Made by a program: the position numbers and the translations under genes. Under the pieces are notes generated by a model, which was not told the DNA's origin, did no database searches, and worked only from the letters and a program-made list of their open reading frames with translations. A stretch of DNA of 64,000 nucleotides from Agelaius tricolor (lineage: Eukaryota > Chordata > Aves > Passeriformes > Icteridae), in the NCBI GenBank assembly GCA_023055355.1, contig JALJCS010000009.1, positions 28,006,001 to 28,070,000 on the forward strand, written 5' to 3'. The number at the start of each line of letters is the position of its first letter. The first letter of the stretch is position 1. Below, piece by piece: positions 47,289-62,200 of this stretch.

Positions 47289-50200
47289 GTAAGAGTGTTT
47301 TGTTTGTATTATATCGCCTTACTCTGGCATGGCTTTTCATGCCGTATACCATAATCACCTCTGAAACTACTTAGTGGAAGATTTTATATTTTCCAGCCAT
47401 CTCTAGATGAGATTTATCTTCTAAGTTGTGTGAAGTAATCAGTATTCTTCAGTCTTAGAAGAAGCTTGGATTTGATTTCTAGCTTTTTTTCTAGAGATTG
47501 TGCTATTGGGACTTGATCCCAAAAAACAATGGGAATTGTAAGAAAAAGTAGAAAACCAGCATTTATTTTGGATTTCTTATGAAATGTTATCCTGATTCTG
47601 TTAAAATGATAGGAAAGATGATCTTGGTAGAGGATGAAGTCTTGCTTGAGGTGATAAGGTTGTATGTGTTATTAACAGGCTTTAATAATTTGTACAGTAG
47701 CATTTACTGCCATGTACATATTGCAGGATCCAAAAGCTACCAAAGTGTCAAACCCCTTGGAATCCCAGCCCAGAACAGAATCTTTCTTCAATCCCACTAG
47801 TCAAAGAAATCCATTCAAAGTGCTAGATGAGAATCATGCACCATCATCCTGGAAACAAATGAAGCAAAGAAATGGAGAGGAAATTAAAGCAAAAGGAGAT
47901 AAAGCAGAGAATGAGAGTGTGCTGGTATCACATAAAGAAAAGAAATTGACCTCTGATTCCTCCATAGAGACAGTACCTCTGGAAGAGCTCAAAAATAAAA
48001 AGATATCATCCACAGGAAGTAAAAGTGACCCAGAACTTCAGGAGACTACAGTGTTTGAATCCAAACTTCGCCTTTCTGAGACCAGGAAAGGGAAAAATAC
48101 ACTTTCAGAGGAAGAGAAATATGGTGGCAGTGCCAGGGAATCCAAGAAGCCTTCGGATTGTGTGGACAAGGAGCCAGGCACGAGATCAAAACTCTTACCA
48201 CTAAGTCTTGGAAAGCAAAGTACAAGTACCAAGCCTCCAGGAGAGGAGCAGCTTGGAGAAAAAAGCTTAAAAAGTTGTCGGGATAAACACACAAGAAAGA
48301 AAGATTGCAATGGTCAGAACAATGGTGAAATGACACCAATGTCTAAGGAAGATGTCCCTTCCCCAGCAGGAGCACAGTTGGCATCAGAGTGTGCTGCCCT
48401 GAGGGGAAGGGCAGAGGCACAGCTTCCCAATGCACAACTCGGGCCAGGGCTGCCACAGTCTCCTGCTGAAGCCTCTGCCAGTGATAGTAATAAAGAACAA
48501 TTTGTTTGTTCCTCATCAGGTGAAAGTAAACCTGAGAAATCAGTTGAGATTCCTTCAGGAAAATCAGGAAAGAGTGTGCAGGGGACACCTTTGCCAGGAG
48601 CAGCAGCATCATATCACATGGAAGGATCCCAGGACCCTAAAGTGCTTCATAACCGTCTTCTACTCCAGCTGAAACAGAAAAAGGTCATTATTGTACCTAT
48701 TATTTGGGGGTTTTATTGTTCTGTTTTCAAGGTGATTTCTGTTACTCATGACAGGTATCAGAATATGTATCCTCACAGCAGAAACTCAAAATGGGGCTTA
48801 GGAAGATGTGGCATGGAAGGCAATTCAGCCTTTGTACAGACTGGTTGTAATAAGCAGATACAGACCAATAACTTCAACGGTAGTACAGTCTTCTGCCTTT
48901 GGGGATGCTCAGTTTTGACCCACCTGAGGTTGTGTCTTGCCTTTTACCCTGAAAATAATTTGCATAAAATGGAATAGTGCACAGCCAGTTTAACCTTTGT
49001 AAATAACATGGCTGTCTCTTGGCCTTGTGCAGTAGGAATGATTTAGCTATGAAAGCTTACATTGGGGTGAAATAAACTACTTGCCTGTTTGCTTTTTTTT
49101 TTTTTTTTCCAAAAATTGCCAATCACTATGTTTTACAGTTTTCATTATGATCCCCCCCCCCCTTTTTGTCTGGAGTTCAGAACAGAACTTTGAAATGAAG
49201 TCATAACTGTTGTTTGTGCAAGCATAGAGAGAAAGGTGCAAGTAGGTTAAATGTTTTGAATGTTTTGAGAGATGTTAAGATTGTCTGACTCACCTGCCTG
49301 TTTCATAAAAAGGAGGAATCCCTGTGTCCTTCCATATTTTCTAATGAAACACTAATGGTTAGTTTTCTAAAGAACCCTAATGGTTAGTTTATTTTCTCCT
49401 AAAAGACTGTTTAATTGCACTGAATGGCACTGGAAAGCTTTTGGAGACTACAGAACAGTATCTAAAAGCAAATTAAAATGGGACAGGATTAGTTCTTTTT
49501 AGACTTTTGGTTTCTTTCTTTTTTGCAGAGTACATTGGCTACAGTGAATGTTCAGGTGCTGCCAGATAAAGGGGAACGCTTATTAAAGCAAGTGCAGGAT
49601 TTGGAAGCTGCACTCAGTGCTTTTAACATTTCAACAGCAGATACTAGTGAAAAAGGTAGGGCTAATTTTTTTTTTCTCCAAAAGTTTACAAAGCAGTTTG
49701 TCTTAAAATAGTTGTTAATATGCAAGAAGCATAGCATATACTTATATATGGCCTGTGGTCTATAAAACCACCCTCAACAGGGTCTGTTGAGATTTACTGA
49801 AGAGGAAAATTGTTAATTGCAAAGTACATGTCTGGGAGCTGATGAACGGAGCAAGTCAAATGTTTCCTCTGTAATGTAGTGGCTTCCCAAGGGAATTTCC
49901 TCCCACCCTTAGGATCTAGGTTTCCAGCTTTGGCTACATGACTAAGACAGGTATCTCTATGAGAACATGCCAATGAAGTGTTCACTCCCTCTGTTGCATT
50001 ATGAATCTGTGTAGTTCATGCATGTTTGTTATCACTGAATATTCCAGCTACCAGATTCAAAATGGGCTGCTTCCAGTGTGCCACTCCTGAGAGAGAAAAG
50101 CTCATGAGCTCTCTTGGCCCATTTGTTCTTGGATATATAGTTTTTGTTTCCAAAATATTGAGAAGAGACATGGCTTCAATATTAATAAATTATCTGGAAC

Positions 50201-53200
50201 AGGGTGCAAAACTGACCTTGTTTGCACTACTCTGATCACAGCTGCAGAATTCACTGTGTTGCTGTAAACCACATACTGAGGCTGCAGCTGGACACATTGC
50301 CTGTCACACCAGCAGGCCGAGAGCACATGTTCACAGTTGCAGTAGCTCAGGTGATGTGGTAATCTGCTATTAAACTGGTGTCACCACTTCATAGTATTTT
50401 GCAAGCAGACTGTTGGGCAAAATGAAGGCTCTTGTCTGGGCTGTAGAGCAAGGCTCTTGAGATTCACTGTCCAACCTTTTCCACCTGTGATTCCTTTCTC
50501 CTTAAGGGCAGGATAGCACAAGCAGCAGCTGCTGTGAAGAGTCTTTATCTAACCCAGTTGGGAGGCCAGGTGGTACAAAGTCGATAGCACTTCTCCTGCT
50601 TCAGGATCCTACAGCAAATGCCTCTGCAGGCTCACAGAGTCACCTCTCAGCTGCTGCTACTTTGGGTTCCAGTGGCCAAAGTTTTGGAAGTAAGTATAGA
50701 AAGACTTTGCTATTACAGAGAACCCAGTTAAGTACGATTTCTGAAATAATCCTGCAATTTGTGGATACATGTGAGAGTACTAAGCCTGTTTTGTTGCTGC
50801 ATACTATCCCTCAGGCATCTGTAGTCACTGAAGTCAGTCTCTGGGGTGAAAGATCTGTTTGGGAAAGTTAGCTTTGTAGACACATCTCTGGTACTATATC
50901 TTTGCAGTGAGTGTTGGTGTGCAGAATCTGTATGAAGAAAGAATGACAGAAGACCGAATCAGGGCTGTACACAGTGCCACATTTGAGGCTATTAATCATC
51001 TTCACAAATCTCTAGAATCCTGTCCAACAGAGGAGACAGCAGCTGAAGATCCCTCTGGACTGAAGGTGGGTTGGCAAGGACGGAAGCTGTCATGCTGATG
51101 AATGAATCACAACATCTGAGTGGTACTCTAGAGCATTCCTTCCTTCCCACTTTGACATACTTTGCATCCTGCTGGAAGGAGATACTCTATTTAGTTCCAT
51201 CCATGTTGTTTGTATGTGACTGGCAGAACAGAGGTGTGAGGAACAGGCTGAGAACTTCATTTTTCATTCTTCCTGTTGAGCTGCAAGAAATAATCTTTCA
51301 AAAAAGGTTTGCAGGTGATTACGTTCATGGAATGTGATGGACTCCAGAGTAGTTCTGATCTGTTTGAGGTTATATACAAGGTATTGGAACAAAGGCATGT
51401 GCCTCTACAGGATGGTGTATAGATGCATATATGTTGTGTCACTTGTCTTAGGACCTTTTCAGTGGTGGGGAAGGCCACTGAAGGTAGTATGTAGTCCCTC
51501 TTCCTGTTTTAAGAGTCTGTAGGGGGTCTTAGACTCGGTGAGAAAAGGGGAAGTGTTCTCAATCCCTTTCCTTGACAGTGGTAGCTGTTGTAAGCAAGGC
51601 AATCTGGGGTGGATTTTCCCGCTCAACAAGCCATCATTATCTGCTCTCTGAGAGCACTCTGAGGCATTAGGCTGGTTAGCGCAGGAAACATTAGGAAGAC
51701 ACACATATGGCACTGCTTACCTCCTGTCTGCAGAAGTTGCTTACCTTGAGTATCCCAGCCCCTGTGGAAAAGGATCAGGTAGGTAAACTCCGTTTAGTAG
51801 GATTGTAGTAAAATCCTACTTTACTGATATGAAACACCTCTTAAAACAGTTGAACATGGCAATTGGTACAGGAAGCAGAAGTGTCTAAATTTTGCCAGGT
51901 ATTTCCTTCAAATCCTCTGTCTCACTCACCCCCTCAGGTCCCACTGCTGCAGCACCAGAAACAGGCGCTCTCATGGCTCCTCTGGAGAGAGAGTCAGAGG
52001 CCGTGTGGAGGAATTCTGGGTGAGCAACAGAATGGCAAAGTGGATTTTGTGGGGCAGATCTATGGCAGCAAAGTTGTGCATGTAACTTACTTGGAGGCCA
52101 ATAACTGGTTATTTTGTAGACATGTCAAAAGGTCTCGTTTTCTGTGCCCTATTACCAAGTACAGTTATTAACCAATTGCTATATCATACCCTGACATTTT
52201 CATCTGTGTATTTTTGATTTTCTGGGTTCCCCAGGACACTTTCTGTTGTAGTATTTCACTCAGTGTAGATCCAAGGGGGCTCATTTCTGCAGGTGATAAC
52301 TTGCGTGTGTCTTTTTGCAGCGGATGACATGGGCTTAGGGAAGACTCTAACCATGATTGCTCTCATTCTGGCGCAGAAGCAGCTGAAGACAGAGAAAAGA
52401 AAGGAGACATTAGAAATATGGCTATCCAAAAATGGTACAGAATTTTTTCCATTCTACAGCACATGCATTATGATGAAGTGCCATCTGAAATGCCTAAAGC
52501 ATTATAGGTTAAGGGGTTGTAGAGCAACACACTGTATCTGTGCTCATATTCCTTCTGCAGGAAGCTTTCATTTGGCTAAATTGTACTGTGCCTCCTTACA
52601 TGGCCTTTCTCTGATCAGGGTCATTTTTGTCTCCCATTGGATGCGTAGGATTTTCCAACTCATTACTTTATATTGTTTGGAGATCTTTTTTTTTTTAAGG
52701 ATTTCCTGAAGTAGTTAAAGCCAGCATATCACAGAATCACAAGGTTGGAAGAGACCTTCAAGGTCATCATGTCCAACCTATTCCCTGACACCTCAACTAA
52801 ATCATGGCACCGAGTCCCACATCCACTCTTTTTTTAAACACGTCCAGGCATGGTGACTCCACCACCTCCCTGGACAGACCATTCCAGTACTTTATCACTC
52901 TTTGCATGAAAAACTTATTTCTAATATCTAACCTGTATTTCCCTTGATGCAGCTTGAGACTGTGACCTCTTGTTCTGTACATTGCTGCTTGGAGAAAGAG
53001 ACCAACCCCCACTTGACTACAACTACCTTTCAGGAAGTTGTAGAGAGTGATATGCTGGGTTTGCAAAAGATTTCACAGTTTTTTAAACATATGCGTAGTT
53101 TTCATAGGGACTTCAAATAGTTACTACTCCCCTCTCTGTAACTGATCTTTTTTCTTTCCAACTCTCCCCCAAAGATAATTTTTATCTTGTCCACAGACAC

Positions 53201-56200
53201 TGGGGATGTTAGTGCTTTTTTAAAGAGTATTGCTTCTGTGTCCACAGTTTGCACTGTCTGTATCCTCATGGAATTGGTTGGACACTCTTCTCAATTGCAA
53301 ATTCCAAAGATTCTGTCTTTGTTCTAGTCTAATGTGAAGACATTGAAACTTGTCTGCAATATTTTCTTTTAGACTTCACTATTATCCCTTCCCATGGCAC
53401 TTTAGTTATTTGTCCTGCATCCTTGATCCATCACTGGAAGAAAGAGATTGAGAGACGTGTGGTCTTTGGCAAACTGAGGGTCTGTCTGTACCACGGGGCA
53501 AATCGAGATAAGCATGCAGAGGTGTAAGTGCTAAACCATAAATATGACTGAGAAAAACAAAATACGATAGCAAGGGACACCATTTATCAAAATTGAAATG
53601 AAAGTGGATGTAGAATGATGGGAGAATGTGAAGTATTAAAATGTGGAAGGGCCAGAAAGTCAGACTGATGTTTGCTATCAAGGTGTATTTAGTAAAACAT
53701 TTATGGCCTGTGCCCATGCTCAGTGGTTCTGGTGGAGGCTGTTGTTGCTTTTGATAGCAAAATAAAGGTGTATATTCTCCAAAAGAGAATATAAAGATTG
53801 TCAATGGCAGTTTCTTCCATGCTTGTGCTTGGTAGTTGTATTTTTTAATGTATATAATTCAGTGTGTCTTCTAGACCTCTTCAGGCCATGCTGAGCAGTA
53901 TTCCTGGGTGCCTGGCTCTAAGTACGGCTCATGCCATGTGGTGTGCATTCTGATCAATGGGCTTTTCCTGTAATCTTGAGCTTGATGTGTCTACTTCCAG
54001 TATCCTTAAAATGGGGACAATGTGTTTTTCCTGTTTAACTGCAAAGAAGCTCAGTTTTCTGTAAAAGAGTTTCAGCTTGTGTAGCACTGTGTTGTTCTTA
54101 AATGCATACTTCAGCATGCATGTAGTCTCTCTTGCAAAAAAAATTCTTATTCTTGTTCCTGATTACTACTTTCTTTTAATTCAGGCTTTCTGGATATGAT
54201 GTTGTTGTCACAACCTACAGCCTTCTCTCCAAGGAGATTCCCACAACCAAAGAGGAGGGGGAAGTCCCTGCTCAGGACCATGATGTGGAGGTGAGAAGCC
54301 ATAATGTCAATAGGGAATTGCCTTAAAGTTTTGTTCTCAGGTGTTACAAACCATTGTTGTTTGAAGTAGCACCTTATATGTGCTACAGTGAGCAGCAACT
54401 TGATTTTTTTTTTTTCCATAAACCCCTGTTAATTATTTTTGTAAAAGCAAAGTGATGAGAGGAAGTGCTGTGAAGTGGAGCAAGAACAGATATATTCACA
54501 ATATATATGTTCTGTAGAATTATAGAATATGTTACATTGAATTCAGACAGTTGAAATGTCTTGAAAAGTAATTTCAAGAATGCAATGATGAATCTCATTC
54601 TCCTTTTGAGGTGAAAGAGTAGTAGAATCTTCTGTTTGTTGCTTGAAGCACTAATGCCACCCCAAACTACCAGAAACCTCAGGCTCTGGGTCAGTCTGAA
54701 CTGAGACTGAGGCAGCTTCCATGCTGCCTTGAAGAAACAGCAGTGTGCTGGCTGGACTATGAAAATAACAATGTGATTGCTGAGTGCTGACTGAAATGAC
54801 TACACAGTGTAGAGGAAGTCTCTTGCTGTCTCCTACCTCTCTGCCCAGCTCTAGATGTAGCTCTTGAAGAAAACAGGACTTGGAATTTTCTGAAATTTCT
54901 AGGTGGCATCTATAAAATTTTGAGAGATCAGAATAATTATATGTGGTCCTTCATCTCAGCATAGCAAAACTTTACTGATAGGAAACACCTCTTGAAACAA
55001 CAACATTATAAGATAAAATGTTAAAAGCAAGAAAACGAACAAAATACTAGAAATTGTTATTGAGATCAGGCAAATAAGTTAGTTTTTGGCTTATAAACTT
55101 AAACGTGGAAGCTTTAAAGAGATGATTTTTGGAGACTATTTCTTACATGACAGTAAGAACACAAACTGCTGCTGACTAACATCACAAAAATACTTTGTGC
55201 TGGAAAAATGTGTTTGCTTGTGCCTCCTTAGAGAACCTAGGTTTTGATTCAGATTATAGTATGCTTTTTCTTTCAGAGTGGATCATCTCCCTGTTCCCCT
55301 TTGCTCAGGGTAGCTTGGGCTCGAATTATATTGGATGAAGCTCACAATATTAAAAACCCACGGGTTCAAACCTCTATAGCTGTGTGCAAATTGAGAGCCA
55401 GTGCCAGATGGGCTGTCACTGGGACGCCAATACAGAACAACTTGCTGGACATGTACTCTCTGCTGAGGTGAGCTGGCTGCACGTGACACATGGGCAGGGA
55501 TCCAGTTTTAGTAATTCTTCTCTGATGAAGTGCTGAAGTTGTTTCTAAGTTTGAGATGTCTTTAAGATATGTGGAGTAGTAGGATTAGTTATATTAATGG
55601 TTAGCACCATTAGGTACTAGGATTAGTTATATTAATGGATTGCAAAGGCTGTGGTGAGACATTGCAAAAGTCTGACCATGTGTTGCATGTAGCTTTTCTG
55701 CCTCCATGGAGAACAAAGGGGAAATTACCTTGGATCTCCTTTGTCTTCAGGATGAGTATGCACAAAACCAATTTTAATGAACAGAGGTTTTTTGAGTTAA
55801 TCCCTGTTGTTACCAGGGCATCCTGGGAGGACCTTCTTGGAGTGTTGTGCTACGAGGGCATTGAAGGAAAGAGTGAAAACTTTGGATTCTCTGAACAATG
55901 ATAAACAGGTGCTCCTCATTGCTGAGGGAGGAAAAGTTACAAATGGTGTTGTAGAACCAGAGAGAACTTGCGTTTGAGATTAATTTTGGATAATTGAAAT
56001 TAACTGTCAAGTAAGAAGTTTGCTATTTTGAAATAACCAATGAATATGCTTTTTGGCAAGTGCATCTGGATGTCCTTTGTTTGCTGGTTGTGCTTGAAAC
56101 ATAATGGGCTAAGAGACAGTGATGGGTACAGAATCAGAAAGAGGTACTTACAGTATTAGTGATGGTAGGACATCTAAGCAAACAAGTTATCACCACCATT

Positions 56201-59200
56201 ACACTGGAAATTAATTACTGCTTCCTGGTCATGCAGTTACAGCATTTGGAAATGGTTTGTTTTGGTACAAGAAGTTTGGTTCTGGTCACTCCAGAGTAAG
56301 TGAAGAACTCTTCTTCCCTTGGTATGAAGTCTCTTTCCTTCCTGTCACAGGTTTCTACGTTGCTCTCCTTTTGATGAATACAAAGTTTGGAAGTACCAGG
56401 TAGATAACAACACAAGGAAGGGAGGGGAGAGGCTAAGCCTCTTAACCAGGAGTCTCTTACTGCAGAGAACTAAGGACCAGCTGGATTCAGCTGGCAAGCC
56501 CCTGGTAAGAGCTTTACCCTCCAAAACTGTACCATCATTCCATTGTTTTCCTTGCAGCAGACAGTTAGTTATTTACATGCATAAATTTGTTAATGGGTGG
56601 GGTTTCCCATCTGCTGCAGCCTCTTGAGCAAGAGAAGCAAATGTCTGTGGGATGATTTGGTTGCTTACCCAGAAAGCAGAATTAAAGAAAATAATGAAAC
56701 CTTTCAGTTATAAATCACATATTATTTATATCAGACCAAAATATGCCAAGTAATTGCATATAGATGGCCACTTAGTGGAAAGTTAGTCTAGATCACTGGA
56801 CTAGCCTAGGTCGGAGAATCCAAGCTGCCACATGTCAAATGGACCTGGTGTGTGCTGGAGCATTGGCTTTCTGCGTTGCTTTTTACAAACAGTCTGTTGA
56901 ATGGAATAGTAGTCATAGGTGTTTCTTAAGCCTTTAAAAGGTATAGTTTTAGTCTACTGTCTGATTTTGAAAGGGGAAATGAGGTACTTTAACAACACAA
57001 AAATTTATCCCTTTGTGGTAGTTGTTGAGCAGTCCATACATAGTATGAACTTGTTATTGGATGAGCTGGAATAAAGATTTTATTGTGAGTGTTAACCAGG
57101 CTCCTTCGAGTTCTGTGAGTGTCTGTTTTGTCATAACTGCGTTAATACATTTGGCTTTAGTGAACTAACAGCTATCTTCTGAGATTTAGTGTGTTTGTTG
57201 TGTTAAATCTTGGATTGCTGCTGTTTGTGATGCTCTCTAAGACTTGCACTACATACATCTGATCCTGTGAATTTTCACTTCAGGTATCTCTGCCCCAGCG
57301 TAGGACGCAGTTGCATCAGTTAAAACTTACAGCAGAGGAGCAATCTGTGTACAATGTGCTCTTTGCAAGATCCAGGTATGAATGTGGGTAGAGATATGGT
57401 ATTTTGTGGGTTTGTTTCTTATTGATATGGAAATCAGAGGAGACATTCACTTAGATGAGGAGGGCTTTTGGATAAATTCCTGTTAATTTTTTTTCTGATT
57501 TATCTGTCTAGTGTGTTTGAAAATACACTGCTTGTTCAGGTAGCAGGCAAAACTGATTAATTTCTTTTCTCCCATATATTCATGCCTTCTGTGAGCTCTG
57601 TATTCTAGCCTTACACTTAATCTCACTGATTTCAAGACTCCAAAGACTTGGAATTGCAACAAGTAGTTCTTAAATGATGATGTGTGAGCACCTGTAAATG
57701 AGAGAATTATAATCTTTGCTCTGTGATTCTTGTACAGTTAGGAATTATGCTGGCCTCTCCAGATAGCAGTAATGCAAGCCAGCATCACTTTGTGTTCTCC
57801 TAGGCTCTTTCAGCAGTCTCACTGTAAAGACTTTCCCTTCCTTTTAAATATGGATTTAAAAGTGTTCTCATACTCAAAAGGCAACTTGCTTTCTCTTGTG
57901 AATTACAAAATGCATCTTTGGTTTTGATCATACTCAGGTTAAACAAGACTGGGTTTTTTTTGGTGATCATTTTTGTGACTGAATGATTAATAAAACCTTC
58001 CTTACCTTAATGCATCATCAGCTTGCTAAGCTCAGGTCCCTCCTGCCTTTTTTCTTGCTGTGAATCCCAGTGTCTTTGTCTTTTTTACAGGTCAACACTA
58101 CAGTCATACCTAAAGAGACAAGAGCAGAAAAATGAAGACAGAGAGTATGATGGTGGTAATCCGTTTGAGAAAGGTTTGAGCATGCCCTCGCCTAAAAACA
58201 TTTTCAGAAGTGGCTCTTAAGTGCACAGCTCAGAAGGGGGAACAGACCTGGGGTCAGGACTTGGAAATTCTTCAGAAAATGCTCCCCTCGTGTTCCAAAG
58301 ACTTATACCTTAGAATACTAAGTGTGTTCTCGTCGTTGTGGCTCTGGGAAAATCTCTTAACCCTTCTGGGCCTAAAATTGCTTTTGAAATAAAGGTCTAG
58401 TTGCTCAGATAACATATGTCAGCATTAATGTATGGTATATCGTACTCTGACTCGTGTTATCTTTTTTTCCTTTTTTAACTTAAATTGGGGGTTGATGAGT
58501 TCCTGTGTTAAATCAGGTATTTGCTTGCCTGTTCATTCTTGACTCCTCTTTGTGAACCTCTTCCTGGAGGTGGATGGGCAGTACTCAGAAATGCTTCCAA
58601 GAGCTCTTGATGTTTTGTCTTCCTTCCTTGGCAGTTGCACAAGAGTTTGGAGTCAGTCAAAAGGAATTTCTAGCAGGCTCACAAAGTGCCTCCCAGGTCT
58701 CAAGTACTGTCCATGTCTTGTCCATGCTCTTGAGGCTCCGTCAGTGCTGCTGCCATCTCTCCTTACTGAAAGTGGTAATTGCATTGTAGTGGTGTGGGGG
58801 TTTTGTGGGGGTTTTTTCAAGTGTTTATGCAAGTTAACAGACTTGGTAACACCTTTGTTTCTCTTAGCTATGAGAGTATGAATAGAGTCAATTTTAGAAC
58901 TCTCTGTTTTGAAGCCCAAGATGTTTTAGATGGGCTTACCTTCTACTGAAGAGTTCATCAGCATAACTTATACGGGCAGCTGTGTCTTTGGAAATACCTT
59001 TATTTGGACAAAAAGGGAACTAGAATTTTAATGGTAAAAAAGTCTTAATCTTAACATAGTCTCTTGAAAAGTGCACAAGTGTAGCCTGTTTCAAGGGCTT
59101 TTGTATTGGAGAGCTCTGTCAGTGCTTTGAGGTTGCCTTGCATGAAGCAGACTAATCTTTCAGGAGTTCTCTGCTCTGAACTATATATATATATATAGCA

Positions 59201-62200
59201 GCTGTAGAGAGAGTTCAGCTGTTAGGGGAACACGCAGGAATTTATGTGCTAACATCTGTAATCCTGCAGTTGTTAAATGCTGAGGCACGGGGGGACTCCA
59301 AGGAGACTGGACCACAGGAAATGGCTAAGCTCACATGCTTTCCATACACTGCGCCTTTTGGGGCAGAATAAAGGTCCAAAGGAACGGTTTGATCCAGTAG
59401 TGTTTCTTAATTGTTCTGTCTTCATATTGCATAGCAGCCTTCAAACCCAGTGTCCTCAACAGATACTGTGCTGACTGGATCAGTACTAAATTTGATCTCA
59501 GATTTGACTGTGATCTCTTATTATTTTCCTTTCTTCCCACAGGCTCTGGATCAAGTTAACTTGAAAAGTGAAGGCCTTGCACTCTCCATTGAGGAACAGC
59601 TTGGTGCTTTGACACTGTCTGAGCTGCAGACTCCTGATTCCAAGTCAACAGTCTACCTCAATGGCACAGCTTTTGAAACAGATATCTTTGACATCACCAG
59701 GGAGAGCACCAAGGTATTCTGGTTGTGGCATTCTTACCTTCCTTGAGAAGCTTGGATTTCAGCACTTTGCCTCTTAAATGGTAATTGCAGATCAGGCTAA
59801 GTTGCCAATTGAGATGAAATCAGATGAATAGGTTGATAGCCTGCTGAGCCCCTTCTGGGAACTCCAACTCCTCACACGTTGAGCAGTACTTTTAGTAAAG
59901 CTGTGACAATGTGACTGCTGAAAAACTGTAAGTGAAAATCTTAACCACTGGATTCCCAGAAGCTCAGAAGAGCTTGTATGTGAAATCATGGTGCTTGTGA
60001 TGAGCAAGAAAAAAGAGGTGGCAGCAAGAGGAGAGGTTGCAATAACTTCCCATAGGAAGGCTGGAATCCGTAAGACAGGCTTGTATGATTTGATTTCCTG
60101 GCCCTGTTTTCTGTGGGGAGTGTTCTTACCAATGACTATTAAAATCTCTTCAAACTCTAAACACAGAAGAAATTTCAGTTGAAAAGCTATTTTGATCACT
60201 TTCTACTTTTAATAAGGAATATCCAAGCATGAGCTGGATTATGAGAGCAAGCAGACTAATGTTTTGGATATTTTTTTTCCTGTAGATAGCTCAACTCTTG
60301 GCCGAATTGAAAGCCATTCAGAGTCACCCAGAGCCTCATAAAAGGTTAGCAACCATGTCCTTTTCTTTAGTCATAGTGATTGAGAGAAGCACATTGTTTC
60401 TTGAGAACAGCAGAAATAGCTTAAAATAATTGAATACAAAACTCATGGTATGATAAAATGGTGTCGGTACTGCAGTAGTTGAACATAAGTCTTGAGGAAA
60501 AAAAGAAGTCTAAGACAAAAGAGGGGAATTTAAGATACAGATAAGGGAACATAAGGGAATGTGCGAGAAGTCTCAGGCCTTGAGGCCCAGGAAGCCTATT
60601 ATCCAGAAGTAGGATTGGGAATAATTTTGTTGTGATGAGAAGTATTTGCCCACCCTACAACCAAAAGTGGAGGACTAAAGTAGAGATTAAAACTGAACCT
60701 GGTAGAGATAAAGGAATGCATTGATCAGAGGACCTATAGAAAGCTTTTTTCCAGTCTTTTCCAAAAAGTATTCCCTTCATAAGAATGGGAGCACCAACAT
60801 TGCTTTTGTTCCCTTTCAAGAAACTATTAAACAAGTTACTGCCTCACAAACTGTTTAGTCCAACAAACTGGAGAGTGAGAGGCTATAGTGAATCTAAATT
60901 TGGTGTTGGTATTGATTTTTGTGATTTTCAGAAAAAGCTATGTTGTGACTCAGGTTTGTGGTTGGGAGGTGAAAATGTAAAATCCAAAAATAGAGGTGAA
61001 AGTTATAGACTTAATTTATATGAAGTTTATTGGTTATTAGTCTTTCACAGTAAGTTCTACCACTACACCTCTATTTCTGAATTGGGAAGGGGCTTGGCTC
61101 CAGTTTGCAGTGGGGAAGAGTGCCTGAATTGTTGTGTCCCCTTGGGTGAGGCACTGCAATGACCAAACTGATTCAGTACCGAGTGCTGGTTGTGAACTCC
61201 CTGTTCTCTCTCCAGCGTGATTGTCTCTCAGTGGACAAGCATGCTCAAAGTTGTAGCTGTGCACCTGCAGCGCCTGGGGCTGAAGTATGCCACAGTGGAT
61301 GGCTCTGTCAATCCCAAACAGAGGATGGATGTGGTGGAAGAGTTCAATAACAATCCCAAAGGGCCTCAGGTATGCGTTCAGGGCAGGGAAGTATTCCCTA
61401 GCCCTGCTGTGAGCAGTTGTGATGTCTGACTCAGTGGTTGTAAACAGGTTCCTTAACTCTCTTTTGGCCTTTGAAGGTAATGTTGGTCTCATTGCTGGCT
61501 GGAGGCATTGGACTGAACTTGACTGGAGGAAACCATCTCTTTCTCCTTGACATGCACTGGTAAAGAGAAATACAAATTCCATCTTGGAGAGGATATGTAG
61601 GGCGTGCTGCTTGCTTTGTCGCTGGATGTAATGTTTGATGCAACTGGGTTAGGCGGGAGGTGTTTAGCTTATATTTGGGGTTAGTGGTTAGTTGGGGGAA
61701 AGTGTTTTTACTGTGGCCTTCATCTGAGATACTGATTTGTCAATCCAGTGCTCACTGCCCTGAAATACAGTACTCTAGGGGCAAGAAAAAATACAGGAAT
61801 ATAACAGCAATCCAGGTATGCAGCTCTGTATCACAAAATGCTGCGGGGACTTGGCAGTCCCTGGCTTAATTTCTTACAGTAATAGAAGTGGTGCAGTAAT
61901 GCCTACAGGCAGTTTGGCTTGAAATAAATCAATGGTGTCGAGCATAGTCTGTAACTGGGCACAGCTAGAGTACCTTTGGGTTTTACATATGAGAAGAGTG
62001 TGTGCAAGCCCCTGATATTTGTGCTGTCTCATCAAAGTCACAGTCGTGGATTTTTTAAACTAAATGTTACTCATGAGAACTTAAAAAGCAAACGAAATGT
62101 TTCTCATACAAAACCAACTGCTAAGTAGTAGCATTAAGGAGATGCTTCTACAATATGGAGGTTACACCAACAAGTATTCCCTGTAACTTTATCAGATGGA

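Larger units (their letters stand above)
51938..58774 (+). other. TTF2: TTF2 SNF2 motor, N-terminal lobe exons 9-17
   Basis: The lobe opens with [16 protein letters not shown] and the Walker A exon ([16 protein letters not shown]). Next come [14 protein letters not shown], the [11 protein letters not shown] segment, and the DEAH and TGTPIQNN exon. Exon 14 carries [11 protein letters not shown] and exon 17 [14 protein letters not shown]. All catalytic residues expected for an active SNF2 ATPase are present. Exon 16 uses a weak donor (GTTTGA). Confidence 0.9.
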
